Of a DNA stretch of 64,000 bases, positions 47,014 through 62,901 are shown one piece after another (within the stretch, counting starts at the first letter, position 1; the number at the start of each line of letters is the position of its first letter). This stretch comes from Lota lota (Eukaryota > Chordata > Actinopteri > Gadiformes > Lotidae), in the NCBI GenBank assembly GCA_026745465.1, contig JACYXH010000129.1:1624501-1688500 (forward strand), in the 5' to 3' direction. Both the position numbers and the translations under genes were made by a program. The notes beneath the pieces are model-generated. The model saw nothing but the letters and a program-made list of their open reading frames with translations, searched no databases and was not told the origin of the DNA.

Positions 47014-47640
47014 ATGACAGTGATGGAGAATGAGCTCATAGTGCTGTTGAACATCATAAGCTGAGCTGAACACCTGCTCTCAGAACAGTAGCCCTCATAC
47101 TTTGTACCTATAGTGTAAGCTTCTGTGTTACTTTACCTACAGGAATAAGAAAGAAATGTTGGATACACTGAATATTATTTGATCTATTCCACCACTGCCT
47201 GAATTCCAAATAATGTAGTTATGTTTTGTAGGTGCCTAAAATAGCCCCTTGCTTTCTAGTTAAGACACATTTTCATGTTCATATAATAGTGATTTCTGTG
47301 CCAACCCAAAATTACCACTGGTCCCATCCTGGCCACCCCATTGAAAATTGCCTGACTCCACCACTGCTCATTTGAATTAAGTTTGACTGCCGGTAAGAAA
47401 ATCGGAAAATAATTTGACCAGAAGAGGGCGACATGTAACCGAGTTTTCCTTCACCTATTCCAGTATTCTTCAAACTACTAACAGCAGGCCTACAAGTTAT
47501 TACAATAATAGCAGTACTATAGTAGCCCTATACTGCAGGGGGGTATTCGAAAAAACATGAGCAGTGAGTCAACTCCCCTTATTACAAAACCAGTTTTTAA
47601 TACCTCTGGCCTACCATTTTAATCAGCTAACTTTGTTGCA
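47014..47640. other. Unassigned DNA
   Basis: No gene or repeat recognised. Confidence 0.5.
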
Positions 47641-47654
47641 ATTGTGTCAGGTCA

Positions 47655-47780
47655 GCACTACATGATGTATTATTTATTTAGTAATGTACTTATTTGTACT
47701 TTATCCAAGGTCACCTATGAATTCAGATAGCAGTAGCAGGTAGGGTGACTTGCTCAAGGATGCTTCAAACTGTAGTATCT
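47655..47780. repeat. SINE-like fragment
   Basis: Contains TTTATCCAAGGTCACC and GGGTGACTTGCTCAAGGATG, resembling a conserved region found in many fish SINEs (TTTTATCCAAAGCGACTTAC followed by a CTTGCTCAAGG block). Only a fragment. Confidence 0.4.
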
Positions 47781-48204
47781 CGTCCTAATGTTTTTGTGTA
47801 TTAAGTCTAAATGGACAATTCACACGCAGTAATGCGTACACCCCATCCACAAATACGCACACGGTTGATTCCCCATTATCAACACAAAATTGGCTGAAGA
47901 AACATTATTCCAGTAAACGCGTTCATATATTCTGTAAGCGTACTTTTCTTTTTTTGTCATGACAATTAGGATATTATTTAGACTGTATTCAAAGTGTATT
48001 TGAGTATTTAGAAAATCACTGTACCAATAAAACGTGTCGTACATCTATACATGCATTGTCGACACTGTAGGCTAACTTTTTGATGGCCTTCAGAAAGGGC
48101 ATTAAGGTGCTACTTAGCCTACAATGTAAAGCTAAAATATAAAGCTATAATATAAGCTATAAAAAAATATATATATATTTGGCGGAAAAAAAGAATATTT
48201 GCTA

Positions 48205-48400
48205 TTACTATTTATTTAGAAGACACTTTTATCCAAAGTGACTTAAAGTGATTGTAGTGATGGTGATTATAGTGACATCAAGGAGCATGTAGGGGATTAG
48301 GCATCTTGCACAGGGATGCCTACACGAGTGATTGGAACGCACAGGATCAAACCCAGTAGCAAGTAGGCCTACCACACTCGCAACAGTGCTATCCTTAATT
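48205..48400. repeat. SINE-like fragment
   Basis: Reads ATTTAGAAGACACTTTTATC and CAAAGTGACTTAAAGTG, then GCATCTTGCACAGGGATGCC and CAAACCCAGTAGC. Same type as the fragments at 47655 and 63168, more complete here. Confidence 0.45.
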
Positions 48401-51510
<3,110 letters not shown>

Positions 51511-51970
51511 GTCATGATCATGGTCAGTCTGAACACAGGAGGTCTATGTTTCGTCTCCTATATTTCTCTTCTGCTCAGCCTTGAAGACAAAGGCTCTCTG
51601 TCTGCTCTTATCAGCTCTGGAGAAGCACATCAGGGCTCCTCCACTCTTCCTCTCTCCCCTCCCGTGGAACCTTCTAGTGACACAACAGCATGGAAGAACT
51701 AATCAAATGCAAATCCATAGAGAATTGAACAACACAAATAAGATACCGTTGGTAATAGCTACAATATATACGCTACTGATTTACACAATGCGATTGCACA
51801 ACCAGCAGCGGCCCTATAGGAGGTTTGTTATTGTGAAAGCAAAATAGTGAGAGAATCTTTATTTTAGAATAACAGATCATGTCAGTGAAGTCATTAAAAG
51901 TGAGCATCGGACACACTGGCAGACAGACGGACATGTTGTAAGGATGTTTATCTTAGTGGAGCGCAGTGTA

Positions 51971-52139
<169 letters not shown>

Positions 52140-52499
52140 AGTACGCTATAAACTCAAACACAGTCCGCTCTATTTGACCAGTACATGTTTATTTTCTGTG
52201 TACTTCCAGGAAAGCTGGGATTGCTTGACAGCATGTGGGTTGTCAGGGATACAGAGCTGGCTCCTCTCAACAAAGGTGTATGGTGGGAGAAGATAGAAAA
52301 TATAGAGAACAGTTGTTGAGGATAATACAGACTGTGAAAACATAACTTTTTTTTATGTGCTCATTTAAATGCAATGAGGAAAGACAAGGTGGATGCCTTT
52401 ATCCAAACTTAGCACATTAATCCTCACAAATACCTTCTTAGCATGGGTTCACTGGACGGACAGGTTCGATCTTAGACAGATGGTTGCAGGCATGCTGGG

Positions 52500-52775
52500 T
52501 GGCTGAATTAATGAATTGATTGATTAATGAATTGAATTAATTAATTGATTGATTCATTAATTGAATTGAATTAATTGGTTGAATTGATTAATTGATTGAT
52601 TTACATTGTTTGAATGGACCAATGGACAGATGAAAGGATGGATGGAAGATAGGAGGATGGATGTACGGTTGGTTTGATGGGGGAAGGATGGACGGACAGG
52701 CAGACGGTTAAATAAATGAAGGGATGGATGGATGGACAGATGGTTGAATCGATGGTTGGTTGGATGGACAGTTGT
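52500..52775. repeat. Simple-sequence region: AATTGATT- and GGATGGAC-type repeats
   Basis: Degenerate repeats of ATTGATTAATGAATTGA (52505-52600), then of GGATGGAYRGATGG (52615-52775). The long open frames across this stretch are artefacts of the repeats. Confidence 0.85.
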
Positions 52776-53450
52776 ATGGTCGTAATCAGCATTAACAGTA
52801 AATAAGAAGATCCAGCTTTTGTTCTTGGTATGTAGCCAAGGGGGTTTCTTGAAGCCAGTGTTGACTTCATCTAGTTTCTGTGCAGTGGATAACTGCAGAA
52901 GAGCTGTCACTAGCTGTGGAGACAAGCCAACAACATGCCGACATGCCTCTGTGATGTGGCGACAAGAAGCCCTTGAGCGAGGTACTAACTGGCACATTGG
53001 GGATCCATTTTTTTCCCCCCAGTTGTTCCTGTATTGGAACTTAAAACCTTCTCGCTATTGTTCAGATTCCTGCGTGGTGCTAATGGCTTCTAGCGAGGGC
53101 TAATGGCTTCTAGCGAGGGCTAACAGAGAGGCCTTTGTTTTGGGTGGATTGGGTGGATTAAAGGCAGCTCCGACAAACCCTCCCTAATTACACCTTACTC
53201 CCCCAATGATAAAACATCAGTTTGTCGTCTTCTGAAAATGGTTCCCATTGTTCATTGTTGATTTGCTGGCGGGAGTGGAGGTGTAACAGCGTGGTTATGC
53301 TCTGAGATCGCAGGTGTCTAGCGCCCAGCCTCTGGGCCCCGTCTCTCTTTTTCCTTCTCTCTCGTGCTCCCTCTGTCCATCCTTCCTGTACTCACTGCAT
53401 TGTTCTCTCAAATACTAGCTCTTCCGATGTAAGTGATCACTCTCTCTAGA
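52776..53450. other. Unassigned DNA
   Basis: No gene supported. A 24-bp direct repeat (TAATGGCTTCTAGCGAGGGC) is at 53080 and 53102. Confidence 0.45.
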
Positions 53451-53867
53451 CAGGGGATAGAGAGAGCGTGGGAGAGGAAGAGCGGCAGGGACATAGAGAA
53501 CAGGGTGAGAGAGAGAGAGACTTATCATTTACGCCAGAGACTACAGGAATACTTGATTTGATAGAGAGGGGTAGAGGTAGAGAGGGAAGCCAGAGAGATA
53601 TATTGTACCGTCTACGATGTCAAGCCATTCCAGGCCAACCGGGAGTCTGTTTGGACCCGTTGCCATAGTCACAGGATAGTTTCAGCGGCTCTGCAATAAG
53701 GCGCAGGATTATGCAAGCATACATTAGAGGGGATTTGTCAAAGCATGGAAAAGAAAAAAGGACAACGTTGTCTTGTTTTGCACCACGTGTTTCGTAACTT
53801 CTCCGTCTGTTTATTCTTGGCCGTGTGATTAGGAGGGACATGGGAACTGATTCAGGTGGATTATGCC

Positions 53868-54171
53868 GATGAAACAAAACGAAACAGAGTGGATTACTTT
53901 TGATCAAGTTAACAGAGATGGCACCATGTTAGGCTTGCGTTCAGGTGGTTGCTGTCTTAATGGTTTCAAATGTGAATATTACAGACCCCCGGGTCAGCCT
54001 CGACACACAGAATCATTTATCACCAAGTATGTCCTGTGAGTTATGACCTCCCATCCTGTGCATGCTATAAACACCAAAACCTCCCACCACCCAAAAGGGA
54101 GGAAGGTGTGGAATTATAGAGAGTATAGAGAATCTCCCGGTGTGGCTTCGCTGACGATGGCTCAGCGCTTC

Positions 54172-54256
<85 letters not shown>

Positions 54257-54313
54257 TTTTAGTCTTTATATCCAATGCGATTGCTAATGAACATGCTTTG
54301 TTTTAGATGGATT
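53868..54313 (+). repeat. Dispersed inverted repeat, copy B, interrupted by an (AT)n expansion
   Basis: Reverse complement of 46652-47013. The + strand frame reads from an ATG near 53869 through TFDQVNRDGTM and GGCCLNGFKCEYYR to KYVL and TGA (about 54042). The second half is split by (AT)35 (54179-54248) plus a T run at the place where copy A has only CATATGTACA. Confidence 0.75.
54179..54248. repeat. (AT)35 microsatellite
   Basis: Perfect AT run followed by 12 T. Confidence 0.95.
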
Positions 54314-54819
54314 CCAGGTGGCCAGTCAGTCACCATTGCCTGTCAAGATGAAACAAACTAAAAACATTAAACATGTATACATAAAATTATTTTGAAGGGT
54401 GAATATTCCATATGAAAAAAGATCGCTATTAACATATAATTACATGTTGGCCGACACTAACATGAACTATTTAGAAACACACCTGCCTCTTTCCACACAT
54501 TGTTCTGTACAATTGGTAACAGAACCGCTGGACTCCATTACAGCGGCTGTTTGACCTCGGCTGCTTCAACCCTAGCCTGGTTCTACCTGTCTATCCTGTT
54601 AGGTCTTTTCAGTCCCTTCATCTAAGAAAACAATAATAATATATAAATAAAACATTTCAGTGTAAGGGCTGGCTCATGCCAGGCTACTTCAACGTGCCAT
54701 TTAGTGGGAAAAAAAGTATAATCTGAAATGTATGTCTTAAACCTTTTAGAAACAAACGAAAATGGACTTTTCCCCTACTTTCCTATAAATTGAAAAATAA
54801 ATTCTGGGACTACATCATG

Positions 54820-55000
54820 GTGTGTACCTCATAGTGTGCACTATGTTTAGTGTGTACCTCATAGAGTGCACTATGTTTAGTGTGTACCTCATAGAGTGCA
54901 CTATGTTTAGTGTGTACCTCAGTGTGTACCTCATAGAGTGCACTATGTTTAGTGTGTACCTCATAGTGTGTACTATGTTTAGTGTGTACCTCATGTATTG
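54820..55000. repeat. 30-bp minisatellite
   Basis: Unit CATAGAGTGCACTATGTTTA plus GTGTGTACCT, about six copies, one of them truncated near 54915. Confidence 0.9.
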
Positions 55001-57310
55001 AGGGCATCACAATCCTTTTTCTATTATTAAATAATAAAACATACCTTTCTAAATCTCGTTTGTTTAATTCTGCCCCTCAAATGTATCTGTGATTTATATT
55101 ATTGCTCGTTCTTGTTGCGTTGTTTCCTGAAAGAGTGGTATGAATGATGGTAGATTGATTTATTGATACATCATAGTGTGTGGAGATGTGCATGGAGATA
55201 ATGGACACAGGGAATAAGGAAACCTTATGATAGTCATTGTTTTTTTATTGTGACTCAGGGGCCTGCCTGTCTCTAGTTGAAATAGTCCGGAACAAACAGC
55301 TGCCTCCTTGTGTTGTCCTAACGTGTTCTGTCTGCATTCAACTATCATCTCACACACACATATACATACATGCCCACATGCACGCCCGCCCGCACACACA
55401 CACAAACACACTTTATGTGTCAATCCCTTTTTTCCTCTTTTACTGAACGTTTCCACAAAAAAAAGCTCAGTAAGACGATACGATTCTTGTTTTGCCGCGA
55501 GAAGCAGCTTCCTAATAAACTGGTGGTATTTATGCTGCTTTCACCTTTAGAGAAACATTTCACAAGTTGTTTGTGTTTGGTATAAACCTTGAAAACAAAA
55601 CCCTCACAATTTTTCACATTCAATGCTAGAAACCAAAGTAAATATATAAATACAAATGTAAGAAAATACCGTGTAGCCATTATAGGCATTATTAAATGAC
55701 TGTACTTCTAAAAGGTTTGATTGTGTGCAGCAGACACACAAAATTAAATTGAATGTAACACTAAAGTATTGATATGTCCTTTTGTTCATTGCTCTTCCAA
55801 ACGCATTTTAGAGATTCAGGAATAACTTTTCATTCTGGTGTGATGACATGTGCTGTTATGGCCGAAACCTGTCCTTTCCATAATGTTAGAATATTATCTG
55901 AACCTATCAGTGGCAAAACAAGAACTTTTAGAGGACGTACATTGCCGCAACGATATTGCCCCAAAGGATTACATTGCAGCCCTTTTTGCGGATTATGACT
56001 GCAGTGTTCTCGCTCAATACTGCACCAATTTCAAAAACTGTTGTCCACATTAGACCCTCAGACCCAAAACGATCTGAAAACATGGTCCAAGTTAAATAAT
56101 CCCGGAGGCTTTCCTTTAAGCCTTTGACCTCACAATGCGATGTCACATATGATTATTTTGGAGGAAGAATGTGTGCAGAAAACCTTTAATCATACAACAA
56201 CAACAAAAATGAATGGAAATGTGGAGAGAAGAAGGTAGGAAAAGAAGGGGCTTGGTTTATGAGATGTTAGATTAGAGGCTAAAGTTATGAAAATAATTAC
56301 TGGATTACCGGAACACTGGCCGCGGTCTACCTTTCAAGTGTCAACCCATTTGCGAGTCTCAGTCTTGCATGGGACTTGCTAGGTAGCCTGATAATGCCTA
56401 GAGCTCTTTCACTGTACTTGTTTAAACTTGTCAGTGGTGTAATTCAATGTGTAGTGTTTGTGATCGAGGGCATTTAATAAAACAATCAGTCAGCTTTCCC
56501 ACCCTTAATCCTGATTTTCATATTCTCTTCAGTTTCGTTGTTTCGCTGTATTATATTGTTTTGTTTTAGTATTTCGTCACTTTATTTCGTTGCTTCCTTT
56601 TATCGATGTGCTTATTGATTTTTTTAACAGGGTTGAATTTAAAGAGAGTTACCTTGTGATTCTCATTGTCATTCCATCGGGGCAATGGAATCCTTTCTTC
56701 TGTTGATTTGTTCCTTGGTGGAAATCAATCCGAATTGTAACAGTTTGCCATCCTTCTGTTCTTGTATTACTATATAATTTTCTCCTATATGTAAAGCGTC
56801 CTTGGGTCCCTTGAAAGGCATCGAATCGAATGAATCCACAGTATTTGTATTAATATTAACAGCCCTCGTGGTCGACATTCCCATTCTTAGCCGTTCTTCT
56901 GATGAATAAAACGGCAACCTCTTGGCAGAGCTATTCTTTGCCGTTTGTTGACAAACTGAGAAGATATGAGCGAGAGTGAGATAGTTTGCATCAACTTGTC
57001 GGGCACACTTTCATCAATCTATCGCCCGGCTATCAAAGTGTCCGATCTACCGAACTCCTTTTTCTAAAACGCACATCATTGCCTTTTTCTTTGTGTACCT
57101 TGACGATTCCCATAAACACTAGTTCTCTGACTATCATTCAACCCCCAAACGGAGCCAGGAGCAAAGGAGCCAGCAAGGAGGAGCACTTGGTGACAGACGG
57201 ACCGTCGAGAGACGATTAGGAGACGAGATGTCAGCACTGTGAGTGAGAGCCAATAGTGAAACGCTGGGGTGGGTCCATTAGTTAACCTGCCATGCCTGAC
57301 CTGTTGGAGG
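55001..57310. other. Unassigned DNA
   Basis: Mostly AT-rich. A - strand 82-codon frame (56669-56917) contains SFDSMPFKGPKDALHIGENY and KEQINRRKDSIAP words; it has a protein-like composition but no family I recognise. No splice context was convincing. Confidence 0.4.
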
Positions 57311-57315
57311 GGGGA

Positions 57316-58047
57316 TGACAGATGGCCATCAACCCTCCAGAAAACCAATGTTTCGGCCATTGTTTGTATGTTGCTGTCTTGTCTCCCCTCTGTTGTCATG
57401 TGCAGGTGCCAGTCAATTAATACTTTGATCATCATCCCGCCTCTACCAATCAGCTCATCAGATTCCACCAATCACCTCATCAGTTCCCAGCAAGGGAGGC
57501 CTGCCACACATTTAAAAGCCAGTTTTGTTAGGCTAGTGCTCTCTCACTTTTGGGTCTGCTGAGGGTAACCCTGTTTTGTGTCCCTGGATAGTTTTGTTAT
57601 ACTTGTGAACTGTTTGTTAGCCCCACCATTTATATGTTCTTTGTTGCTACTTTGCGGTCTTGGGACAGGTAGAACAGAGGCCTCTATACATTAACATCAT
57701 GTAGTGCTGTTCTGTTTAGATACATTAGGTTAGGAGTGTTGCACTGTATTTTTGGGTTAGTTTAGTTAGGGAAGTAGATGTGTAGTCTACTTGTTAGCTG
57801 TTAGCTTAACTTTGTTTTGTTTGGTTTCTTTTCTTTGGCAACACTCGAGTCCCAAGGCCGGGTTGCATTGTGGTGTGGTGCTTGTTTTGTGTTTTTGTTC
57901 ATCAATGCCCCAGTAAACCCCTGTTCACCATCATCTGTTGTTTCCAGTCCTTTATTGTTCACCCACAACTTACTCCTCTATCATCCATAACCTGGCCATT
58001 ATACATCCGTTACCTCCCCCACTACCTCTAGACAGTGGGTTGTAACA
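57316..58047 (+). mobile_element. Probable LTR with upstream polypurine tract
   Basis: GGAGGGGGGA (57306-57315), polypurine-tract-like, precedes TGACAGATGG. The sequence runs about 730 bp to GGGTTGTAACA, giving TG...CA ends. It holds a TTTAAAAGCC TATA-like word (57509) and polyadenylation-like AGTAAACC (57912). No pol or gag frame is beside it, so it is a 3' LTR or solo LTR remnant. Confidence 0.45.
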
Positions 58048-58620
58048 CCCGCCAAAGGTCAATTAGAACCAACAGAAGCCCAGAGGAACCATCAAGACCC
58101 CAAAAGAACCACCGGAGATCCATCAAACCACCACAACCAACCAATCAGAACTCTGCGATCCAAGGAGAACCAGTAGAACTCAGCTGGACTTGCTAGTTGT
58201 TGTTTTGGTAGCACTAAGCCCAAAGCATACAGCTGTATCAGGACATACTTTATAGTACAAAAATAAGTACTTCTTACCAGCTGTACATTGTCAGAACTTT
58301 CAACACCATCAATAGTTTTACAGGAAGGGGAAAACTAAACTGAATGTGTTTTTGAAGAGCTGAATTCAGATTACACCCGCTAGCCTTGTGAGACCATCTA
58401 GATATTCACTGTCGTGTTTCACAATGGTTATCAGTCTGGTCTTGGCTGTGCACCAATTTATTTCAAAATATGCCAAAATAAGTCTCACATTATCCGGAAA
58501 ACTTTGACATGGAAACAACTGTTTCAATTGCTCCGTAGATTGCCAAACTTTAGTTTGTTATTCATTAATTGAAACTCGATCACTGTTTGGTCCTGTCATT
58601 ACATTTTTTTCTTTCAACAG
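58048..58620. other. Unassigned DNA
   Basis: Begins CA-rich (ACCAACAGAAGCCCAGAGGAACC). Ends in a polypyrimidine tract with a good acceptor (TTTTTTTCTTTCAACAG) at 58620. Confidence 0.5.
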
Positions 58621-58714
58621 GATCAAGGCAATTATGATCTGCAGAGAACATTATGTGAACTTGCAAGACCGGGATGATCGCAACGAGGTACCAACTGTCA
58701 ACAGTAATGTATAA
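58621..58714 (+). CDS. Candidate 3' terminal coding exon of an unidentified gene
   Basis: A strong acceptor (TTTTTTTCTTTCAACAG) opens a phase-2 frame of 30 codons that includes IMICREHYVNLQDRDDRNEV and ends NSNV, stop TAA at 58712-58714. AATAAA follows at 58815-58820, a normal 3' UTR distance. The residue composition is acidic and protein-like. I do not recognise the family. Upstream exons were not found, so this could also be a chance frame; the acceptor plus AATAAA is the main support. Confidence 0.4.
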
Positions 58715-58814
58715 ATAACATTACTATAGATATTTTATTCTTTAAAACACATTTTATTTCTTTGTCTTCCTTGTAAAACACATTTTATAGCAGTTTTGCA
58801 AAATTTGACATTTC

Positions 58815-58820
58815 AATAAA
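58815..58820 (+). terminator. Candidate polyadenylation signal
   Basis: AATAAA 100 bp after the stop of the candidate terminal exon. Confidence 0.4.
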
Positions 58821-59400
58821 GTTTGATGGATTGATGGTGGAGGATCGATTGAAATTATGTTATATATTTGGACATTAACTTGTGTTGAAAGATAAATACA
58901 ACCCTGGATGTATTTGTTTCCATTCTTACCTTATGACCTCTTGATTTTGCTCCTGATGATCTTGGTCCTTGTCTTGTTAATGTCAGGGTGGATTGCTGGT
59001 TGTAGCAGTGGAGCGGGGCTGGTATGTGGAGGTCTCTGTGGCTGGGGGGAGGGTGGAGGGATGGCCCAGCATGGTTCTGCTGGGAGAGGCTGATAGTCTT
59101 GATTCCCTCCTCTCAGGGTCACCTGGAGGTCCTGGTGGATCGCTGCCCACCTTCTGTTTGTGTTTATTTCAAGGTATTATCCCATCCCCCCCCCCCCTCC
59201 ACTCCTCTCCACCACATCCTTCTGTCCGTTCCAGCCTGCTCTCGCTCGCTCTCTCTTACTTTACCTCCTTCATTCTTTGTATTTTCATTAAAGCCACTTT
59301 AATTTTTTTCCCTTTCCTCCAAAAAATCGATCTCATCCAATCGTCTCTTTTCTCTCATCTTTCACATCTCTTCTTTATCTTTCTCTGTCTCGCTCTCTAA
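58821..59400. other. Unassigned DNA
   Basis: A possible small exon lies at 59118-59173 between CCTCTCAG and GTATTA, but it has no family signal. Pyrimidine-rich from 59180 on. Confidence 0.35.
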
Positions 59401-59700
59401 CGTCATGGGCGTCTGTCTCTGTCCTATAAAACCAACTTCCCCTTCATCTTCCTCTTACTGATTCCATCCATCTCTAGCAATTGTAATGCTCCAGTCCTTT
59501 AAACCTCTTCTCTCCTCTCCTCTTTGTTCTTGCATCTCTCTCTTCTCTCCACTCCCCCCTCTCCTCCCTCTCTCTCCCCTCTCCTTCACCATCCTTTTCG
59601 TCTCCCCCTCACGTCCTCTTCTATCCACAACCCCCCCCCCCATGTCCCCCCCCCCCCTCCCTCCTCCTCCCCATCTCCTCTCCTCCTCCTCTCTCCACAG
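59400..59700. repeat. Long polypyrimidine (CT-rich) tract
   Basis: About 300 bp of C/T-biased DNA with poly-C runs. The open frames on both strands reflect this composition. It ends in TCTCCACAG|GTCC, which is acceptor-like. Confidence 0.8.
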
Positions 59701-61325
59701 GTCCATGTGGTCTCTCTCTCTGGGGTGTAAATGTCAGCTCTCTCTACCTTGGCCTGAACACACTGGGCCTCCAGCCTAGCGGATGCCGCAGCCTGTTTCA
59801 TCCTTAAAGGGGAAGCGTCTCTCCCCCCCCACCCCCACCCCCATCCTTTGAAACGAGACCATTTCCCAAGCCATTCTCCATTTTCTTAGCTTGACGTACA
59901 TCGCTCATGTTATATTTAGTGTTCCGCTGTTTGGTGTACTTCTCTCCCAGCAGTCGCCATTGATCTGGGGGAAGATGTGCTGTTTCTTTTCCCTGTTAAA
60001 TACTTTTCCTTGATAAAATGTTGGTTCATGCCCAACAGTTTGACTTTACAAGACCTAAAGAGAAAAAGATCAAGGAGGGATTTCACCAGGGAGAAAAATA
60101 AGGTTTTCAGGCGGGATTTTGAAGTGTCCATAGAAAGAGCAGATGGAGACTTTTGCAATGGCTTGGGGCAGCAATGGCAAAAGCATGATCACTCTTTGAT
60201 TTAAACAGAGTCTGCAGAAAGAGTTTAAGTAGGCTATCTGGTCAGAGGACCTAAGGGACCTAGAATTATAATGGAGGGCCTAGGACATCAGAGATATAGG
60301 AAGTGGCCAACCCATTCAGAGCTTTAAACACAAATAACACCTCTTCCTGTGTCTGCAGATGCCAACGCAATTAGTTTCACTGTGTTCAGAAATTCATTCA
60401 TACATAAATTCAAGTTCATTCATAAGGGGAAGCTTTTGATCTTTGTGACCATCCCTTTCATGTTTTGCGTTAATTAAAAAGGCATTAATTTAATAATTAC
60501 CGTGAATTGCATCACAAAAGGCCTCCAAAGTCACTGTCTTCATTGCAATAACATCTATCTATATTTATAGTACACACTGGCCCACGATTACTAATCCACT
60601 CTATGATTTGCATGTTGGCGTTAGGTTAACGAGGCTGGTTAAGCCAGTTCCATGCGTGTCATTATGTTGTTGACTTTTATTTCAACATAATTATTAATTA
60701 TCAACATGAGGCGGGGGGGGGGGGAAACAACAGTAAAAGGTTATTGTGCACCAAGATGACATATTATAGCCCTTGCAGTTGTGGAGATATACTACATTTA
60801 CTTTGGGTATGTTATTTTCAGAAAAACCTGGAGAAATAGGCCTAGTGATAAAGAGGTAATAATGCATTTTCTAAAAGCATTTGCTAAATTAATTTTGCTT
60901 AAAATTAATGATAGACTTGGAGTGAATAATCACAGTAATCATTTATTGTTGTGATTTACATAAGCGGATGCACTGTATAATATTTAGTATCGACTTCCAT
61001 TCATTAATTTGTCATGAATCACAAATGGGCTGTACAAAGTCCTGTGATGTGTGTGGGTGATCGCCAGTTTTCCCTTGGCGATAAATGAAGTTTGGTGTAT
61101 GACCTATGAAGTATGGGATTTGTGAAATTATGGGTTTGCTTTGGAAATGTTTTAGCATACTTTAAAATATTGTTTTTAAAACACATATGTCCGATGATAT
61201 GGTCACGATGTTTCTCTCACTCTTTTTCACTCTGCTACTCTTACTGCCACTCTCTCTTTCACTCCTTTTTTGTCTTTCTCTCCCTCTCTCACATGCAGAC
61301 ACACGCGCACACATGCTCACATACC

Positions 61326-61329
<4 letters not shown>
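59701..61329. other. Unassigned DNA
   Basis: No supported gene. A 75-codon frame (59977-60204) has no recognised features. A G run is at about 60713-60723. Confidence 0.45.

Positions 61330-61411
<82 letters not shown>
61330..61411. repeat. (AC)n microsatellite, about 41 copies
   Basis: Perfect run. It faces the (GT)n 60 bp downstream. Confidence 0.95.
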
Positions 61412-61413
<2 letters not shown>

Positions 61414-61470
61414 AAGTAGTTTTGCCAGGGCCCCAGCAGAGTGCAGGGCGGGAACCCTGCACCACAATCT

Positions 61471-61619
<149 letters not shown>

Positions 61620-61847
61620 TAGAGAGTGGGGGTACACATTCATCCACACGCACACACACAGTAAGTAAAGTAACACACAAATGTTAATTTACATTAGTTA
61701 CTTGTAAACAAATAACAAATGTTACTTTACATTAGTGTTTATTAATTAACATTAATTATATGTATTAGTGTATGAGAGCATGACTTTGTCTTCACTGAGT
61801 GTGTGTGTGCGTGTGTGCGCGTGTGTGTGTGTGTGTGTGTGTCATGC

Positions 61848-61956
61848 AGGAGGGACGGTGTCTACCATGGAGGAGGGAGGAGGGGAGAGGCAGTCAGAGG
61901 TGTCTCTGCCCCACTCCGGTTCACACAAGTTTAGCGGTAGTACGCTAGGTACTTAG
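61848..61956 (+). other. Possible 5' coding exon
   Basis: After a CATGCAG acceptor-like word there is ACCATGG (Kozak-like) at 61865, followed by 29 codons (MEEGGGERQSEVSLPHSGSH start) to a stop. A GTACTT donor-like word precedes the stop. A further frame (61990-62180) ends in CTCAG|GTGAGTG, a strong donor. Together they hint at a first-exon region of a + strand gene, unidentified. Confidence 0.25.
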
Positions 61957-62618
61957 CACACTCCTATGACAGTGTGTGAGTGTGTGTGTGTTTCTGTGTC
62001 CACATCATGGAACTTACTCCAGACTGCTACAGTGGTTCACCGCTACTCCTCTCTCTGCTGTCCAAGGACTCCTAAAGGCTCCCAAGAAGAACAGAGAGAA
62101 GACAGACTGAGAGAAGACCGATACAGTTTTGGGGTGAGAGCGGGAGGCTTTACCAGAGGAACGGATTTGGAGGAACTCAGGTGAGTGCATGGAGTTGTAC
62201 TTCAGCTACTTAATGACTTACTTTGAGAAGAATATAAGACGGCTCGGAATACAAACGGGACTCAAAACAAACCCGTTGATGTTCATAGTATCTGAATGAC
62301 GTGTAGGATACATGGTGAGTGTCCCGGTATGTGTGTGTGAGTGAGCGTTATCACGCTGTCCCCAAACGGATTTTCCGCGTTTGCGGCTGCGGCAGGGGCG
62401 CCCGGCGAAGTGCGCGCGTGTTGGAGCGTGCAGCGGCAGGTTCCACGGTTCCAGTCGGCACACGGTGCAGTGTCCGCTCCAAGCCTCTCAAACGGACTTC
62501 AGCTCGACTTGGCAGAAATAAACAACTTGTAGAGGGGCATCTTTTCTGGTTGAGAGCAACTCCTAAGTTCCCCTTTTGAAGCCATGTTTATTTGAACGGG
62601 AAGGGGGGATGGGTTGCT

Positions 62619-62673
<55 letters not shown>
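62619..62673. repeat. Poly-G tract, about 54 bases
   Basis: Uninterrupted G run. Confidence 0.9.
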
Positions 62674-62674
<1 letters not shown>

Positions 62675-62769
62675 GATGCATGGTAATTAACGCCACGCGC
62701 ATTCGGTTGAAGCTTGAGGCAACGGTGTTGGGCCTGCTGGTTGTCACCGAAAAGACGGGTTTCTCTCAC

Positions 62770-62898
62770 ACCCCCCCCCCCCCCCCCCCCCAACGAATCT
62801 ACACAGTCTGTTGGTTCCTGTAACCGATACATATGCAGATCATGGTTTTGGTTTTGTTATTATGTGACACATACCGACCCCCCCCCCCCCCCCCCCCC
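62770..62898. repeat. Two poly-C tracts
   Basis: C runs at about 62771-62790 and 62878-62898, separated by 87 bp. The first is complementary to the G run 100 bp upstream. Confidence 0.9.
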
Positions 62899-62901
62899 AA
62901 C

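Noticed and set aside
52557-52997. 146-codon - strand frame rich in Ile, Asn, His and Pro
   Set aside because: It spans degenerate AATTGATT and GGATGGAC repeats; the frame is a by-product of the repeats.
59455-59779. Frames rich in Ser-Pro or Glu-Arg-Gly
   Set aside because: Composition artefact of the C/T-rich tract, open on both strands.
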